DNA from: Mycoplasma zalophidermidis
Lineage (GTDB): Bacteria > Bacillota_I > Bacilli_A > Mycoplasmatales > Metamycoplasmataceae
Reading direction: 5' to 3'
NCBI RefSeq assembly: GCF_018913985.1
Contig: NZ_JAHMHK010000007.1
Coordinates: 1 to 37,023, forward strand
DNA: 37,023 nt
The notes below the pieces were generated by a model that saw only the letters and a program-made list of their open reading frames with translations, ran no database searches and was not told where the DNA came from. Positions 1 to 10,847 of the stretch are shown piece after piece. Each line of letters opens with the position of its first letter. The stretch's first letter is position 1. The position numbers and the translations under genes were made by a program.

Positions 1-171
1 TGATGGAGTTATATTTGAAGTATCAGGTTTACCAGTACGACCTTGTGTTTGATGTTTAAAGGATTCATTATTTTTGCTATTAAAACAGGATGAGGAAAAC
101 ATCGTTGTGGCTAAAACGGCAGTTGTGTGTATTGATAGTATAATATTTTTTTTAAGTTTGTTTTTTCTCAT
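1..171 (-). CDS. Lipoprotein, N-terminal part (runs off left edge)
   Basis: The visible 57 residues begin with a basic stretch (MRKNKLKKN), followed by a hydrophobic segment and a lipobox-like FSSSC with Cys29. This is the usual layout of a mycoplasma prolipoprotein: Lgt would lipidate Cys29 after signal peptide cleavage, anchoring the mature protein on the outer face of the membrane. After the cysteine comes a polar Ser/Asn/Gln/Thr-rich linker. There is no clear ribosome site; a TATAAT box lies 6 nt upstream of the ATG, which suggests a leaderless mRNA. The gene is transcribed divergently from the YitT-family gene. The mature domain lies outside the window, so its function cannot be given. 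Confidence 0.75.
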   Translation of the reverse strand, partial: MRKNKLKKNIILSIHTTAVLATTMFSSSCFNSKNNESFKHQTQGRTGKPDTSNITPS

Positions 172-177
172 ACTTTA

Positions 178-183
178 ATTATA
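178..183 (-). promoter_or_regulatory. -10 box of the left-edge lipoprotein gene
   Basis: On the minus strand the sequence is TATAAT, then six bases, then ATG. Transcription would start at or next to the start codon, so the message is probably leaderless. No obvious -35 element was seen, which is common in mycoplasma promoters. Confidence 0.5.
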
Positions 184-357
184 AATGTTTATTATTTTTT
201 TAATAGGAACATAGTTAATACATATTATTTGTTTAGTCATAATGATAAATTATTATTAAATCATGATTTTTATTGTTAGATGTGTAAATTGGTAAAAAAC
301 AAACTGTTAGTTAAGGACAAAAATTAAATAACTGGTAGCACAAAAATATTTGTATAT

Positions 358-363
358 TATAAT
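358..363 (+). promoter_or_regulatory. -10 box of the YitT-family gene
   Basis: TATAAT lies 11 nt before the ATG at 375. No Shine-Dalgarno sequence lies between, so the mRNA would have almost no leader. Confidence 0.45.
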
Positions 364-374
364 TAGAACTGATT

Positions 375-1613
375 ATGAAAAAAGCAAACGAACTAGAAGT
401 AACAAGAGTTACAGAGATTAAAAGAAATAGAATTAAACAATCATTTCTACATTTTTCAACGTTATATAGAATCAATAAGCTAGGTTGACAAATTGCTTTG
501 TCAATCGTAATTGGTTTAATATTCGGTGTAATTGAATTCACAATGATTCAAATCACTGGTTTATACCAAATGGGATTGGGGGCACTAGCTCAAGCTTTGG
601 GTCGTTTTACGAGAATATTTAATACCGATAAGACCTTGTTTAATATTCTCTTTTGGTTGGTAAACTTTCTCGGAAATGTCCCCTTATTTGTTTTTGCTTA
701 CAAAAAAATAGATAAAAAATTTGCATTATTAAATTTTGCTTATTTAGCTAGCTCAACAATTAGTGGTTTTGCATGTGCTTCTATTCCTGGGGCTGAGCAT
801 TGATTTATTTTCTCTGACCCCAATACTTCGTTACCGGCAATAGATGGAGCAGATGTTTTAAAAAATGTTGAAATTATTATTTGAGATACTGCAAATTTGA
901 AAGAATTTTCAATATTCTTTTATGCTATGTTGTTTGGGATTTTGCAAGCTATTTTTAATGCTGTGTTATTAATAACCGGATCGTCTTCAGCAGGTTTTGA
1001 TATAGTAGCTATCTATATGTCCAAAAAAAAATTCCGTGATATGGGTTCAGTATTTTTATTGATTCATCTTGTATGTTTAATTATTGCTAATTTGTTTGGT
1101 ACATATATTCCGGCAGGTCACGCAATAACGGGACATGAATATCAAAATTTTAATGTAGGTCCATGAGCAATGCAAAATTTCTTTAGTCCAACTTTTATAG
1201 CTGGTGTATTGATGATTTTGGTAAATGCTATCACTTTGAACATATTCTTCCCTAAATTCCAATTAGTAAGGGTTGAAGTTATTTCTTCAAAAGTAAATGA
1301 AATACAACAAGCAATTCTTAATTGTAAAGACAAAACATACGCAACAACAATAGTTGATGCGCGTGGTGGATATTCAAATCAAAAACAACAAATTTTGATA
1401 ACAACCTGTTTATTTATTGATGCTGCTCAATTATTAGATATGATCAGAAACGTTGACGAAAATGCCTTCGTGACTGTATTAGATGTCAAAAAAGTTGATG
1501 GACACGTTTACACCGCAAACACAAAACACAAAAAATTATTTAGTTCAAAAGAAAAACGTCAAAAAAGCGACATAGAACTAAATATTAATCAAAATACAAC
1601 GTTAAATAATTAA
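375..1613 (+). CDS. YitT family membrane protein (C-terminal DUF2179)
   Basis: A 412-aa protein once TGA is read as Trp (codons in the 490, 801, 885 and 1164 areas). Several hydrophobic segments cover roughly residues 45-300. The stretch around GSSSAGFDIVAIYMSKKK (about residues 200-217) is typical of the YitT family. The last ~100 residues (GGYSNQKQQILITTCLF onward) match the cytoplasmic, ligand-binding-like DUF2179 domain. YitT proteins are found across Firmicutes and mollicutes; their transported substrate is not established. The start at 375 was chosen because it is the first in-frame ATG, opens a basic N-terminus and follows a TATAAT box. The family call is firm; the function is unknown. 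Confidence 0.85.
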
Positions 1614-1702
1614 AAATCAGTAATTTATTATTATTTATTAGTTTATTTATACATTTTTATTAAAATTAAATTGTTAAAGAAAAAAAGATAGAAAGAGGAA
1701 AT

Positions 1703-1930
1703 ATGGCAGAAAATGAAAAATCATTAGCAAGTGTCTACCACGTTACTCCTTATAATGGCAAATGGCAAGTAAAAGGTGTAGGCAACACAAGACCAACCAA
1801 ATTATTTGATACCCAAAAGGAAGCAATTGCTTATGCTAACGAATTAACAAAAAAACGTAATGGTTCTGTGCTTATTCACAGAAAAACTGGCCAAGTTAGA
1901 GACAGTATTAGCAATAAAAAGAAAAAATAA
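1703..1930 (+). CDS. DUF2188 domain small protein
   Basis: A 75-aa basic protein with the DUF2188 pattern: a VYHVTPYNGKWQVKGVG strand-turn-strand, then a helix with AIAYANELTKK, then GSVLIHRKTGQVRDS. DUF2188 proteins are small and widespread; no biochemical role is established, though the Lys-rich C-terminus could allow nucleic-acid contact (inference). A strong ribosome site (GAAAGAGG) sits just before the ATG. It stands alone between the YitT-family gene and uvrB and is followed by an intrinsic terminator, so it is probably monocistronic. Confidence 0.85.
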   Translation: MAENEKSLASVYHVTPYNGKWQVKGVGNTRPTKLFDTQKEAIAYANELTKKRNGSVLIHRKTGQVRDSISNKKKK

Positions 1931-1965
1931 TTATCAATTTTAATTAACATTCGTTTTAAACATGT

Positions 1966-1999
1966 AAAAGTCAATAGAAATGCTCTATTGGCTTTTATT
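1966..1999 (+). terminator. Intrinsic terminator after the DUF2188 gene
   Basis: AAAAGTCAATAG pairs with CTATTGGCTTTT (one U-G wobble) around a 7-nt loop, followed by a T-rich run. It is a 12-bp stem, strong for this genome. Confidence 0.7.
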
Positions 2000-2079
2000 A
2001 TTCGTAAGTTAAATTAGGTTCGTAATAGAATTATTAACATTAAACTAATAATTAAAAATAACAATATTTCTAATTTACG

Positions 2080-2087
2080 TATAAAAT
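2080..2087 (+). promoter_or_regulatory. Likely -10 region of uvrB
   Basis: TATAAAAT lies about 22 nt upstream of the uvrB ATG and just before the ribosome site AAAGAGG. Unlike the leaderless genes in this window it leaves room for a short leader. Confidence 0.35.
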
Positions 2088-2109
2088 TTAAATAAATGAA
2101 AGAGGTTTT

Positions 2110-4095
2110 ATGTCTAATTATAAACTACACTCTAAGTATAAACCCGCAGGTGATCAACCATCAGCAATAAATGAATTAGTTGATAATATTAATAGCGGCG
2201 AAAAATTCCAAGTTTTAAAAGGCGTCACAGGTAGCGGAAAAACCTTTACGATTGCTAATGTAATTAAAAATTTTGATCGACCCGTTTTAGTGTTATCTCA
2301 TAATAAGACTTTAGCCAGCCAGTTATATAGTGAGTTGAAAGGTTTTTTTCCCGAAAACAATGTTGAATATTTTGTTTCTTATTTTGACTATTATCGTCCA
2401 GAAGCGTATATTCCTTCATCGGATTCATATATTGAAAAAAATTCTCAAACTAATAAAGAAATTGAAGCAATGAGAATGTCTGCGTATAATTCTCTTTTAA
2501 CTAATAATAATACAATTGTTGTTGCTTCGGTATCAGCAATTTATGGTGCTCTTAATCCAACAGAATATCGCGAACAAATATTCTTTATCCAGGTTGGAGA
2601 CAAATATAAAAGAAATGACTTTTTAAAGGAATTAGTGCAAAAAAACTATAATCGAAATGAAGTTGAATTAACATTAGGCAGTTTTAGTTCAAAAGGAGAT
2701 ATAGTTTTTATTAGACCTGCTCACTCATTTGAATTTTTAATAAGAGTTGATTTTTTTGGCGATGAGATAGAAAAGATTTCAACCTGTCACCCTGTTACAA
2801 AACAAATATTTGAGACTTATAAAAAGTTTAGAATTTTCCCCGGAGACGCATACACTGTAGGTTCAGAATTAACCAAACAAGTTGTCGAAAAAATTGGAAA
2901 AGAACTTGAGGAAAGAATTGAATATTTCAGTAAAAATGGAAAATTATTGGAAGCACAAAGAATAGATGAACGCACAAGAAAAGATATGGATTCATTGAGC
3001 GAATTTGGTGTTTGCAATGGTATTGAAAATTATTCAAGATATTTCGATAAACGTGAGGCTGGGGAGCGACCATATACATTGCTCGATTATTTTGCTGATA
3101 AAAATCCATTATTAATAATTGATGAAAGCCATATGATGCTTCCTCAATTAAGAGCAATGTATTTAGGCGATAGAAGCCGTAAACAAACTCTTGTTGATTA
3201 TGGTTTCAGATTGCCAAGTGCTTTAGATAACAGACCTTTAAAATTCGAAGAATTCGAAAACAGTTTTGATTTTCAAACGATTTATATTTCAGCCACACCT
3301 GAGGAATATGAATTAAATAAAACATATGGTGTTATTACTCGTTTATATGTTCGTCCAACAGGGTTGTTAGACCCAATCATTGAAGTTAGAAGTAGTCAAA
3401 ACCAAGTTGAGGATATCTATGACGAACTACAAAAACAAAAATCAAAAAATGAGCGAACATTAATCTTAACAACAACCAAAAGATTAGCGGAAGAATTAAC
3501 AAGACATTATCTTGAAAAAAACGAAAAAGTTGCTTTTATTCACTCAGAACACAATACTTTTGAAAGAAATAGGATTCTTTTAAAATTGAGAAGAGGTGTC
3601 TACGACACAGTAATTGGTATTAATTTATTGCGTGAGGGGATTGATTTACCGGAGGTTAGCTTAATTGTTGTTTTAGATGCTGATAAGGAAGGTTTTTTGC
3701 GTGATACAAAGTCCTTAATTCAAATTGCAGGTCGTGCTGCTCGTAATGCTAATGGACGTGTTTTGTTTTATGCTGATAAAGTTTCTAGAAGCATGCAAGA
3801 GACTATTGATGATAATCTTGAAAAACGCCAATTGCAAATTGAATACAATAGATTGCATAACATTACGCCTAAAACTATTATCAAAGATATTCCCGACTCA
3901 CTTTTAGATGATGCTAAGGACGAAGAAATAAGTTTCTTCTTGAGTGATAATAAACGTAAGGTTAATTCAAAACAAGCAAAAATTGATTTAATAAATGAAT
4001 TAAGAGAAAAAATGAACGAAGCAGCAAAAAATTTGGATTATGAAAAAGCTATTGAAATTAGAGATGTTATTATCGAATTAGAAAATAGTAATTAA
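2110..4095 (+). CDS. uvrB: UvrABC excinuclease subunit B
   Basis: A 661-aa protein of normal family length. UvrB is the helicase-like damage-verification subunit of bacterial nucleotide excision repair; it is loaded by UvrA and then recruits UvrC. Visible motifs are Walker A GVTGSGKT (about residues 39-46), the damage-probing beta-hairpin region [17 protein letters not shown] (about 92-108), the Walker B-like [12 protein letters not shown], and the motif V-VI block with [16 protein letters not shown] and QIAGRAARN. The C-terminal UVR helical pair ([20 protein letters not shown], near residues 628-647) is the UvrC/UvrA contact. The ribosome site AAAGAGG precedes the ATG. uvrA follows 11 nt after the stop, so the two are probably co-transcribed. 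Confidence 0.98.
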   Translation: MSNYKLHSKYKPAGDQPSAINELVDNINSGEKFQVLKGVTGSGKTFTIANVIKNFDRPVLVLSHNKTLASQLYSELKGFFPENNVEYFVSYFDYYRPEAYIPSSDSYIEKNSQTNKEIEAMRMSAYNSLLTNNNTIVVASVSAIYGALNPTEYREQIFFIQVGDKYKRNDFLKELVQKNYNRNEVELTLGSFSSKGDIVFIRPAHSFEFLIRVDFFGDEIEKISTCHPVTKQIFETYKKFRIFPGDAYTVGSELTKQVVEKIGKELEERIEYFSKNGKLLEAQRIDERTRKDMDSLSEFGVCNGIENYSRYFDKREAGERPYTLLDYFADKNPLLIIDESHMMLPQLRAMYLGDRSRKQTLVDYGFRLPSALDNRPLKFEEFENSFDFQTIYISATPEEYELNKTYGVITRLYVRPTGLLDPIIEVRSSQNQVEDIYDELQKQKSKNERTLILTTTKRLAEELTRHYLEKNEKVAFIHSEHNTFERNRILLKLRRGVYDTVIGINLLREGIDLPEVSLIVVLDADKEGFLRDTKSLIQIAGRAARNANGRVLFYADKVSRSMQETIDDNLEKRQLQIEYNRLHNITPKTIIKDIPDSLLDDAKDEEISFFLSDNKRKVNSKQAKIDLINELREKMNEAAKNLDYEKAIEIRDVIIELENSN

Positions 4096-4106
4096 AGGAG
4101 ATGGTT

Positions 4107-6932
4107 ATGTCAACAAAAGAAAACATTACGATTAAAGGTGCTAGAGAAAACAATTTAAAAAACGTTAATTTAGTGCTTCCAAAAAATAAACTAATTGTCT
4201 TTACTGGTTTATCGGGTTCAGGTAAATCTTCTTTAGCATTTAATACAATTTATGAAGAAGGTCGAAGAAGATATGTTGATAGTTTAAGTAATTATGCTAG
4301 ACAATTTCTTGGAGGAACTAATAAACCTGATGTAGACGCAATTGATGGCCTTAGTCCATCAATTGCTATTGAGCAAAAAACTACCCACAATAACCCTCGT
4401 TCAACAGTTGGTACTGTTACTGAAATTTATGATTATTTAAGATTATTATTCGCAAGAATTGGTAAACCGTTTTGTCCAAAACACAAAATTGAGATAACTT
4501 CGCAAACTAATAAAGATATCTTAGATTCAATTTATTCATTAGATCCTGATTCAAAATTATTCATTTTGGCACCAGTCGTGGAAAACGAAAAAGGAACTCA
4601 TGTAAATTTAATTGAAAAACTTAAAAAAGAGGGTTTTGTACGCCTAAAAATTGATGGTCAAATTTATGACCTTGATGAAAAAATTGATTTGGATAAAAAT
4701 TCAAAACATTATATTGATATTGTGGTTGATAGAGTTGTTTTAACCGAAGAAAATAGAGCCAGAATTGCTGAAGCAATATCTGTTGCCGCTGATTATGGAA
4801 AAGGATTAGTTAAGGTTGAATCAACAGATGGTTACAGTAAGGTTTTTTCAAAATTACACTCCTGTTTTTACAAAGATTTTGAAATGCCGAAGATTGAGCC
4901 AAGATTATTCTCTTTTAACTCACCGGCCGGGGCTTGTGATCAATGTAAGGGCTTAGGCGTTGATTTGCGAGCAAGTTTCGAAGCGCTAGTGCCTGAACCT
5001 TGAAGAAGCATTAATGAAGGTGGCATTAAGATTTATGAAAATACAGTTAATACTCAAAATCTTGAATGACAAGAATTTGATATTTTGTTAGATCATTATC
5101 AAATTGATAAAACAATCCCAATTGAGGATTTATCCAAAGAAGAATTAGACATAATTAAATACGGTGCTGATGAAGAATTAGAATATGTATTAACTTCCAC
5201 TTCTGGAAACCGAATAAGAAGAACTAAACGCATTGAAGGTATTTTAAATACTGTGGAACGTAAATATATGGAAACAGCATCTCAAGCAGTGAGAGATTGA
5301 TTAAAAAAATATATGGGTTCATATCCATGTTCACGTTGCAATTATTCACGTTTAAATAAATATGCTTTAGCTGTACAAATCAATGGTATGAACATTGACG
5401 ATTTTGCCAGACAATCAATCGAAGAGGCCTTATTTACAATTGAAAACATCGAATTACAGGATACCGAAGTTCAAATTTCTTCACTGATTATTACAGAGCT
5501 AATAAATAGACTAACATTTTTGCAAAATGTAGGTTTAAGTTATTTAAGTTTAAATCGTAGTGCTGAAACACTATCTGGTGGCGAAAGTCAACGTATTAAA
5601 TTAGCAACGCAAGTCGGTTCTAATTTGACTGGTGTTTTATATGTACTAGATGAACCATCGATTGGACTTCATCAAAAAGATAATGAAAGACTAATTAATA
5701 CATTGAAAAACATGGTCGAAATCGGTAACACTTTAATTGTTGTAGAACATGATGAAGACACCATTAGAGCTGCAGAACATTTGGTGGATATTGGACCGTT
5801 GGCGGGAGCACAAGGTGGAAATATTGTTGCACAAGGAAGCTTAGAAGATATTAAAAATTGTCCAGAATCACTGACTGGACAGTATTTAAGTGGTAAACTC
5901 TCTATTGATGTACCAAAATCTCGTCGTTCTGGAAATGGTCAGGTTGTAACAATTTATGGTGCTAAGGAAAATAATCTTAAAGATATTGATGTTAAATTTC
6001 CGCTTGGCAAATTTATTGCTGTCACAGGTATGAGCGGATCGGGAAAAAGCACATTAGTAAATGAGATTTTCGTAAAAGGAATACAAAGAGTTGTCAATAA
6101 AAGTACCGATAAATTGGGTAAATTTAAGTCAATTAATAATATTCAAGCTATTGATAAAGTTGTTCCAATTTCTCAAAGCCCAATTGGGCGAACTCCTCGT
6201 TCAACCCCGGCAACACATATTTCAGTTTTCGATGATATTAGAGATCTTTTCGCTTCAACTACTGAAGCTAAATCAAGAGGTTATACAAAATCTAATTTTA
6301 GTTTTAATGTCCCGGGCGGACGATGTGAAAAATGTAGTGGAGATGGTGTAATAAAAATTGAAATGCATTTTCTTCCTGACGTTTATATTGCTTGTGATGA
6401 CTGTGACGGCAAACGTTATACACTTGAAACACTTGAAATCAAATATCGTGGAAAAAACATATCAGATGTATTGAATATGAGTGTTGATGAAGCTCACGAT
6501 TTCTTTGCAAATCGTTCAAAAATTAAAGAAAAATTAGCAGTAATTCAATCAATTGGTCTGGGTTATATTAAATTAGGTCAGCCTTCAACAACACTGAGTG
6601 GAGGCGAGGCGCAAAGAGTCAAATTGGCAACTTACTTACAGAAAAAACCAACCGGAAAGACTGTCTATGTACTTGATGAACCAACAACTGGTTTGCACCC
6701 ACACGATGTTAAAAAATTATTAGATGTCTTAAACAAAATTGTTGATGGCAGTGATACAGTTATTGTTATTGAACATAATTTAGATGTCATTAAATGTGCT
6801 GATTACATCATTGATTTAGGGCCAGAGGGTGGTGTCAATGGAGGCAAAATAGTTGCTTCAGGCACTCCTGAACAAGTTGCTCAATGTGAACAGAGTTTTA
6901 CCGGCCAGTACTTAAAAAAATACTTAAAATAA
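4107..6932 (+). CDS. uvrA: UvrABC excinuclease subunit A
   Basis: A 941-aa ABC-type ATPase that dimerises, scans DNA for lesions and loads UvrB. It has two ATPase modules: Walker A GLSGSGKSS with signature LSGGESQRIKLA, and GMSGSGKST with LSGGEAQRVKLA. Each is followed by a Walker B (VLDEPSIGLH, VLDEPTTGLH). Zinc fingers are CDQC...CSRC in the first half and CEKC...CDDC in the second. TGA Trp codons at about 5001, 5067 and 5298 break the frame under the standard code only. I prefer ATG 4107 to ATG 4101: AAAGGAG ends at 4100, leaving a normal 6-nt spacing only for 4107. A hairpin terminator follows. Confidence 0.98.
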
Positions 6933-6949
6933 CGGATTTCCGTTTTTTT
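6931..6949 (+). terminator. Intrinsic terminator after uvrA
   Basis: AACGGA and TCCGTT form a short perfect stem immediately after the uvrA stop, followed by a run of seven T. It ends the uvrB-uvrA transcript just before the gdpP promoter. Confidence 0.7.
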
Positions 6950-6994
6950 ATTGCATTTATAACAATATCTGAGAAAATATTCTGTATTTTTATA

Positions 6995-7000
6995 TATAAT
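6995..7000 (+). promoter_or_regulatory. -10 box of the gdpP-rplI-dnaB operon
   Basis: TATAAT ends 7 nt before the gdpP ATG (7008), with no Shine-Dalgarno sequence between. The operon's first cistron is therefore probably translated from a leaderless message, while downstream genes depend on overlap coupling. Confidence 0.5.
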
Positions 7001-7007
7001 TCTAAAT

Positions 7008-8966
7008 ATGAATTTAAAAAGAAAATTAATCCTTTACATTTTGGTTGCGATTATGACAATATTTTTAGTAGTCGCCTCATTTATAATGCTTTGATTAGAT
7101 GTGGCAAAAGTTTGATCAGCAATATTTACATCGCTACTGATTTTAGGCTCGGTATTGACTGGCACTTTTATTGTGTTATCAATTAAAACTTTTATTTCTA
7201 ACCAATCATCAATAAAATCTTCATATAGTAAATTTGTTGATGAAATAATGGTTCATAATCAAGTAGGTACAATAATTTACGATATGAGCGGCAATATAAT
7301 CCAAACAAGTGAGTTTATTCGCACTCGCTTTGGCAAACATTTAGTAGGTTTAAAATTACATAAATTTTTCGAATCGATTTTTGTTAATTTTTCCGAAAAG
7401 AAAAGAGAATATGAATTTAAACACGAAAACTCGTATTACGTAGCTTCTGTGTTTCCTTTGAATAACTATGTTTCGATTAGAGATAATTCTCTTGAAAAAA
7501 GAAGCATGCAGATTTACAGTCAAGAACAAGCAGTAGTCGGCGAACTTGAAATTGATAATTACTGACTATATCAATCAATTCTTTCTGAGGAACAGCTATA
7601 CAACCTCAATAAAAGCGTTATTACAGTTCTAGACAATTTAGTTCAAACATATAATTTGATTTATCGTCAATACAATACTAATGGGAAATTTTTACTTGTT
7701 ACAAACAAAATTTCACTAGATAAGATGATAGAGGCTAAGTTCGAATTCTTTGATAAATTACACCAAGTTCTTAAAACCGATAACAATAACATTGTAGTTT
7801 CAGTTTCAGCCGGTTTTGCATATGGGGCCAATGAATATCAAACTAAAATAGATTTAGCAAAAAGCGCCTTATTACAGGCACAAGGACGTGGTGGTGATCA
7901 AGTTGTTGTTTTATCTCCATATGATCATCCAATTTACTTTGGTTCAACAACAGAAATTCTACCTAGCGTTGATAGAACTAGAATTCGAAACCTAACTGGT
8001 TTAGTAGAACAAAGATTACTCAATCCAAAATTAGATAAGGTAATTATCTATGGACATGCCGTGGCAGATTTAGATGCGATTGGTTCAGCGATGGGGGTTT
8101 TAGCTTTATGCAAAACATATGGTAAACAAGTATATATATGTTCTGCCACACAAGACTCTACAACTAAAAAAGTCTTACAACAATATTGAGAAAACATTGG
8201 AGACAATTTTATTAAACCTCAGGTTGCAAATAAAATTTCTGACGAGAATACAATTGTCTTCTTTGTGGATAATGCTCATCCTACACGTACGGACAATCCA
8301 GAAGCAATAAAAAATGTCAAGTCGGAAAATATCTTCATTTTAGATCATCACAGAATGAAGTTATCAATTGATTTTGCACCAAAAGAAAACAGAGTTATTG
8401 CAACTTCAGCTTCATCGGCCAGTGAATTGGTTACCGAGATGTTAATTTTTTCAAAACGCAAAGTGGTTGTTGATTTAATTACTGCTCAAATGTTATTAAA
8501 CGGAATTTGTTTGGATACATTACAATTCCAAAAACACGCAACATCTAAAACTTTTGAGGCAGCAAGTTGATTGGAAACCAGAGGAGCGAATTCAACAGTA
8601 GCGGCTAATGCATTAAAAATAGATGCTGAAACTTATGCCAAGGTAAATAAAATGCTGGAATCGTTGGAAGAAGTGAAAGAAGGATTTTTCCTTGCATATG
8701 CTGACGTTCCAATGTCAGACGATTTAATTTCTATTACGGCAGAAGAAATTTTAAGAATCGATGGCCGGAGAGCAAGTTTTGTTGTAGCTCGACAAGAAAA
8801 AGGCGATAAATACAAATTATCAGCTCGTGGCATTGACACAAATGTTCAAATAATTTGTGAAGGTGTCGGTGGTGGTGGAGGTTTTGCAGCAGCAGCAGCA
8901 GTTTCTACTGATGACCTAGAAACATTTATAGATAATATTAAACAAGCGATTGTGAGTGTGAAATAA
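7008..8966 (+). CDS. gdpP: GdpP/YybT-type c-di-AMP phosphodiesterase
   Basis: A 652-aa membrane-anchored protein. Two N-terminal hydrophobic segments (about residues 5-60) are followed by a PAS-like region, a degenerate GGDEF-like domain (VSAGFAYGANEY; ALLQAQGRGGDQVVVL, about 265-305) and a DHH-DHHA1 phosphoesterase. DHH motifs are GHAVADLDAIGS (near residue 349), FFVDNAHPTR and ILDHHR. GdpP hydrolyses cyclic di-AMP to pApA and controls its signalling level. In DHHA1 the usual GGGGH reads GGGGF (Phe626) and is followed by five Ala encoded by (GCA)5. TGA Trp codons occur near 7095, 7116, 7563, 8187 and 8568. The stop overlaps the rplI start by one base (TAATG). Confidence 0.92.
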
Positions 8967-9421
8967 TGAAAATAATACTATTAAAAGATTGTAAAGATGG
9001 TAAAGCTAATACCATTATTGAAGTATCAGATGGCTATGGGGCTAACTTTTTGGTTGCCAAAGGTTTTGGGGTTCCATACAACGAAAAAACTAAATACCAA
9101 TTAGATAAACGTCTTAAAGATATGACTAATGACGAAATGGAAATTCGTGCTAAGGCTCTTGAATTGAAGCAACAATTAGAAAATGATAAATTAACTTACC
9201 AGTTAGATGCTTTAATTGATGCCCACGGAAATTTAATCGTGCATAAATCAATTTCTACTAAAGATATCAACAGAGATTTAGTTAAAAAAGGCTACAAACT
9301 TGATAAATATTCAGTGCAAAAAGTTCATATTGTGTCAAACGGTTTACATGAAATTGATATAATTTTATACAAGGATATTGTAGCTAAATTTAAAGTAGAG
9401 GTACAAGTCAATGTTAAATAA
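8966..9421 (+). CDS. rplI: 50S ribosomal protein L9
   Basis: A 151-aa bL9. The N-terminal domain starts MKIILLKDCKDGKANTIIEV and has the conserved GYGANFLVAKGFGVP block, followed by the long connecting helix (about residues 40-75) and a C-terminal RNA-binding domain (about 80-150). L9 binds 23S rRNA domain V at the base of the L1 stalk. Its start overlaps the gdpP stop by one base, and its end overlaps the dnaB start by 11 bases, so translation is probably coupled. The gdpP-rplI-dnaB order is conserved in many Firmicutes and mollicutes. Confidence 0.97.
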   Translation: MKIILLKDCKDGKANTIIEVSDGYGANFLVAKGFGVPYNEKTKYQLDKRLKDMTNDEMEIRAKALELKQQLENDKLTYQLDALIDAHGNLIVHKSISTKDINRDLVKKGYKLDKYSVQKVHIVSNGLHEIDIILYKDIVAKFKVEVQVNVK

Positions 9422-10847
9422 ACCAGAAAATTCGTCCGGTAACTCAATTCACATTAATGTTCTGTATGAGAAAAATATTTTAGGAGTAGTGCTTTCGGAT
9501 AATAAATACGCCGACAATGTTATTCCTTACTTATTGGAAGAAGATTTTGCAGTCGTTGAACACAAACGACTTTTTATCGTATTGTCTCATTTGTATAAAA
9601 ACAATATCAGTATTAACAACCAACAAATACTTGAATTAGCTAAAAAAACTAATGAAACATTAGTAACACCAATGCTATTAACTGAAGTTTATGCCTCGGC
9701 AGGTTTGCCTTCTAATATCCAAAATTATTTAGAAGAATTAATCAAATTAACGAAATTAAGAACTATTCAAGCAAGAATTAGCGAAATGCAAAATCAACTT
9801 AACAGATTAGACCATAATTTAGATGAAAATTCGTTAATTAACCAAATTCAAAAATTGTTAATGGATGTTGATCGAGCTAAAGATGGTGAAGACTTTTTAA
9901 CTGCGAAATCAGTCAGTGATGAATATTATGATGAGTTAAACACTTTAAAAAATGCTGACCCAAACTCTATCAGGGGAATTCCAACTGGCTTTAAAGACAT
10001 TGATGTTGCCACTCAAGGTCTACATGGATCGGAATTACTGATTTTAGCTGCCAGACCCGGTATTGGTAAAACAGCCTTAGCATTAAATATTGCAGTCAAT
10101 GTTGCTAGGTCAAAAAATAAAGTTACTAAACGCAATCGTCGTGTTGCATTCTTCAGTCTGGAAATGTCCCCTAAACAACTAATGGGTAGAATTTATTCAT
10201 TTATGTCTGGTGTGGATCAGTACAAACTTAAAAAACCACAATTATTAACTGACGATGAGATTTTAAAAATTAATGCAACTAAAAATAATTGGATTGACCG
10301 TTTAAATCTTTTTATTGATAATACTTACGAAAACGAACTGCAAACTCTTTTATGAAAATGTCGTCGTTTGCATAAAGTAGAACCAATTGATTTAATCGTA
10401 GTTGACTATTTACAATTAATTTCATCAACTACAAAAGGTCGTGGTGGGGAAAATAGACAACTGGAAATTACTAGAATCTCAAGAAGTCTAAAAACACTAT
10501 CCCTTGAGTTAAATGTACCAATTTTAGTATTGTCTCAATTAAACCGTCAAACCGAAACGCGTGAAGACAAAAGACCTATGCTAGCTGACCTTCGTGAATC
10601 GGGTTCTATTGAAAATGATGCCGATATTGTAATGTTTTTATACCGTGAAAACTACTATAATTCAAAAAATAAAGATATAGAAGTCGAAAACGAAAGCAAA
10701 AATATCGGTGAAGTTACTGAATTAATTTTAGCAAAACACCGTAATGGCCAAACGGGTAAAATTGGTCTAAGATTTTTACCACATATTGGTAAATTTACCG
10801 ACATAAATTTTTACGATGAGTTTAAAGAAATAGAAGGTGATAATTAA
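9411..10847 (+). CDS. dnaB: Replicative DNA helicase
   Basis: A 478-aa DnaB hexameric helicase that unwinds DNA at the replication fork. The N-terminal primase-interacting domain spans about residues 1-150. The RecA-like domain shows Walker A ARPGIGKT (about 214-221), ATPase strand VVDYLQLIS, the sensor region LVLSQLNRQ, and DLRESGSIENDAD followed by AKHRNGQTG. One TGA Trp (10353) lies in the LLWKCRRLHK region. The gene overlaps rplI at its start and overlaps the next gene by one base (TAATG). Family and role are secure. Confidence 0.97.

Noticed and set aside
4101-4106. ATG 4101 as the uvrA start
   Set aside because: The ribosome site AAAGGAG ends at 4100, leaving no spacing; ATG 4107 has a normal 6-nt spacing and gives the expected N-terminus.
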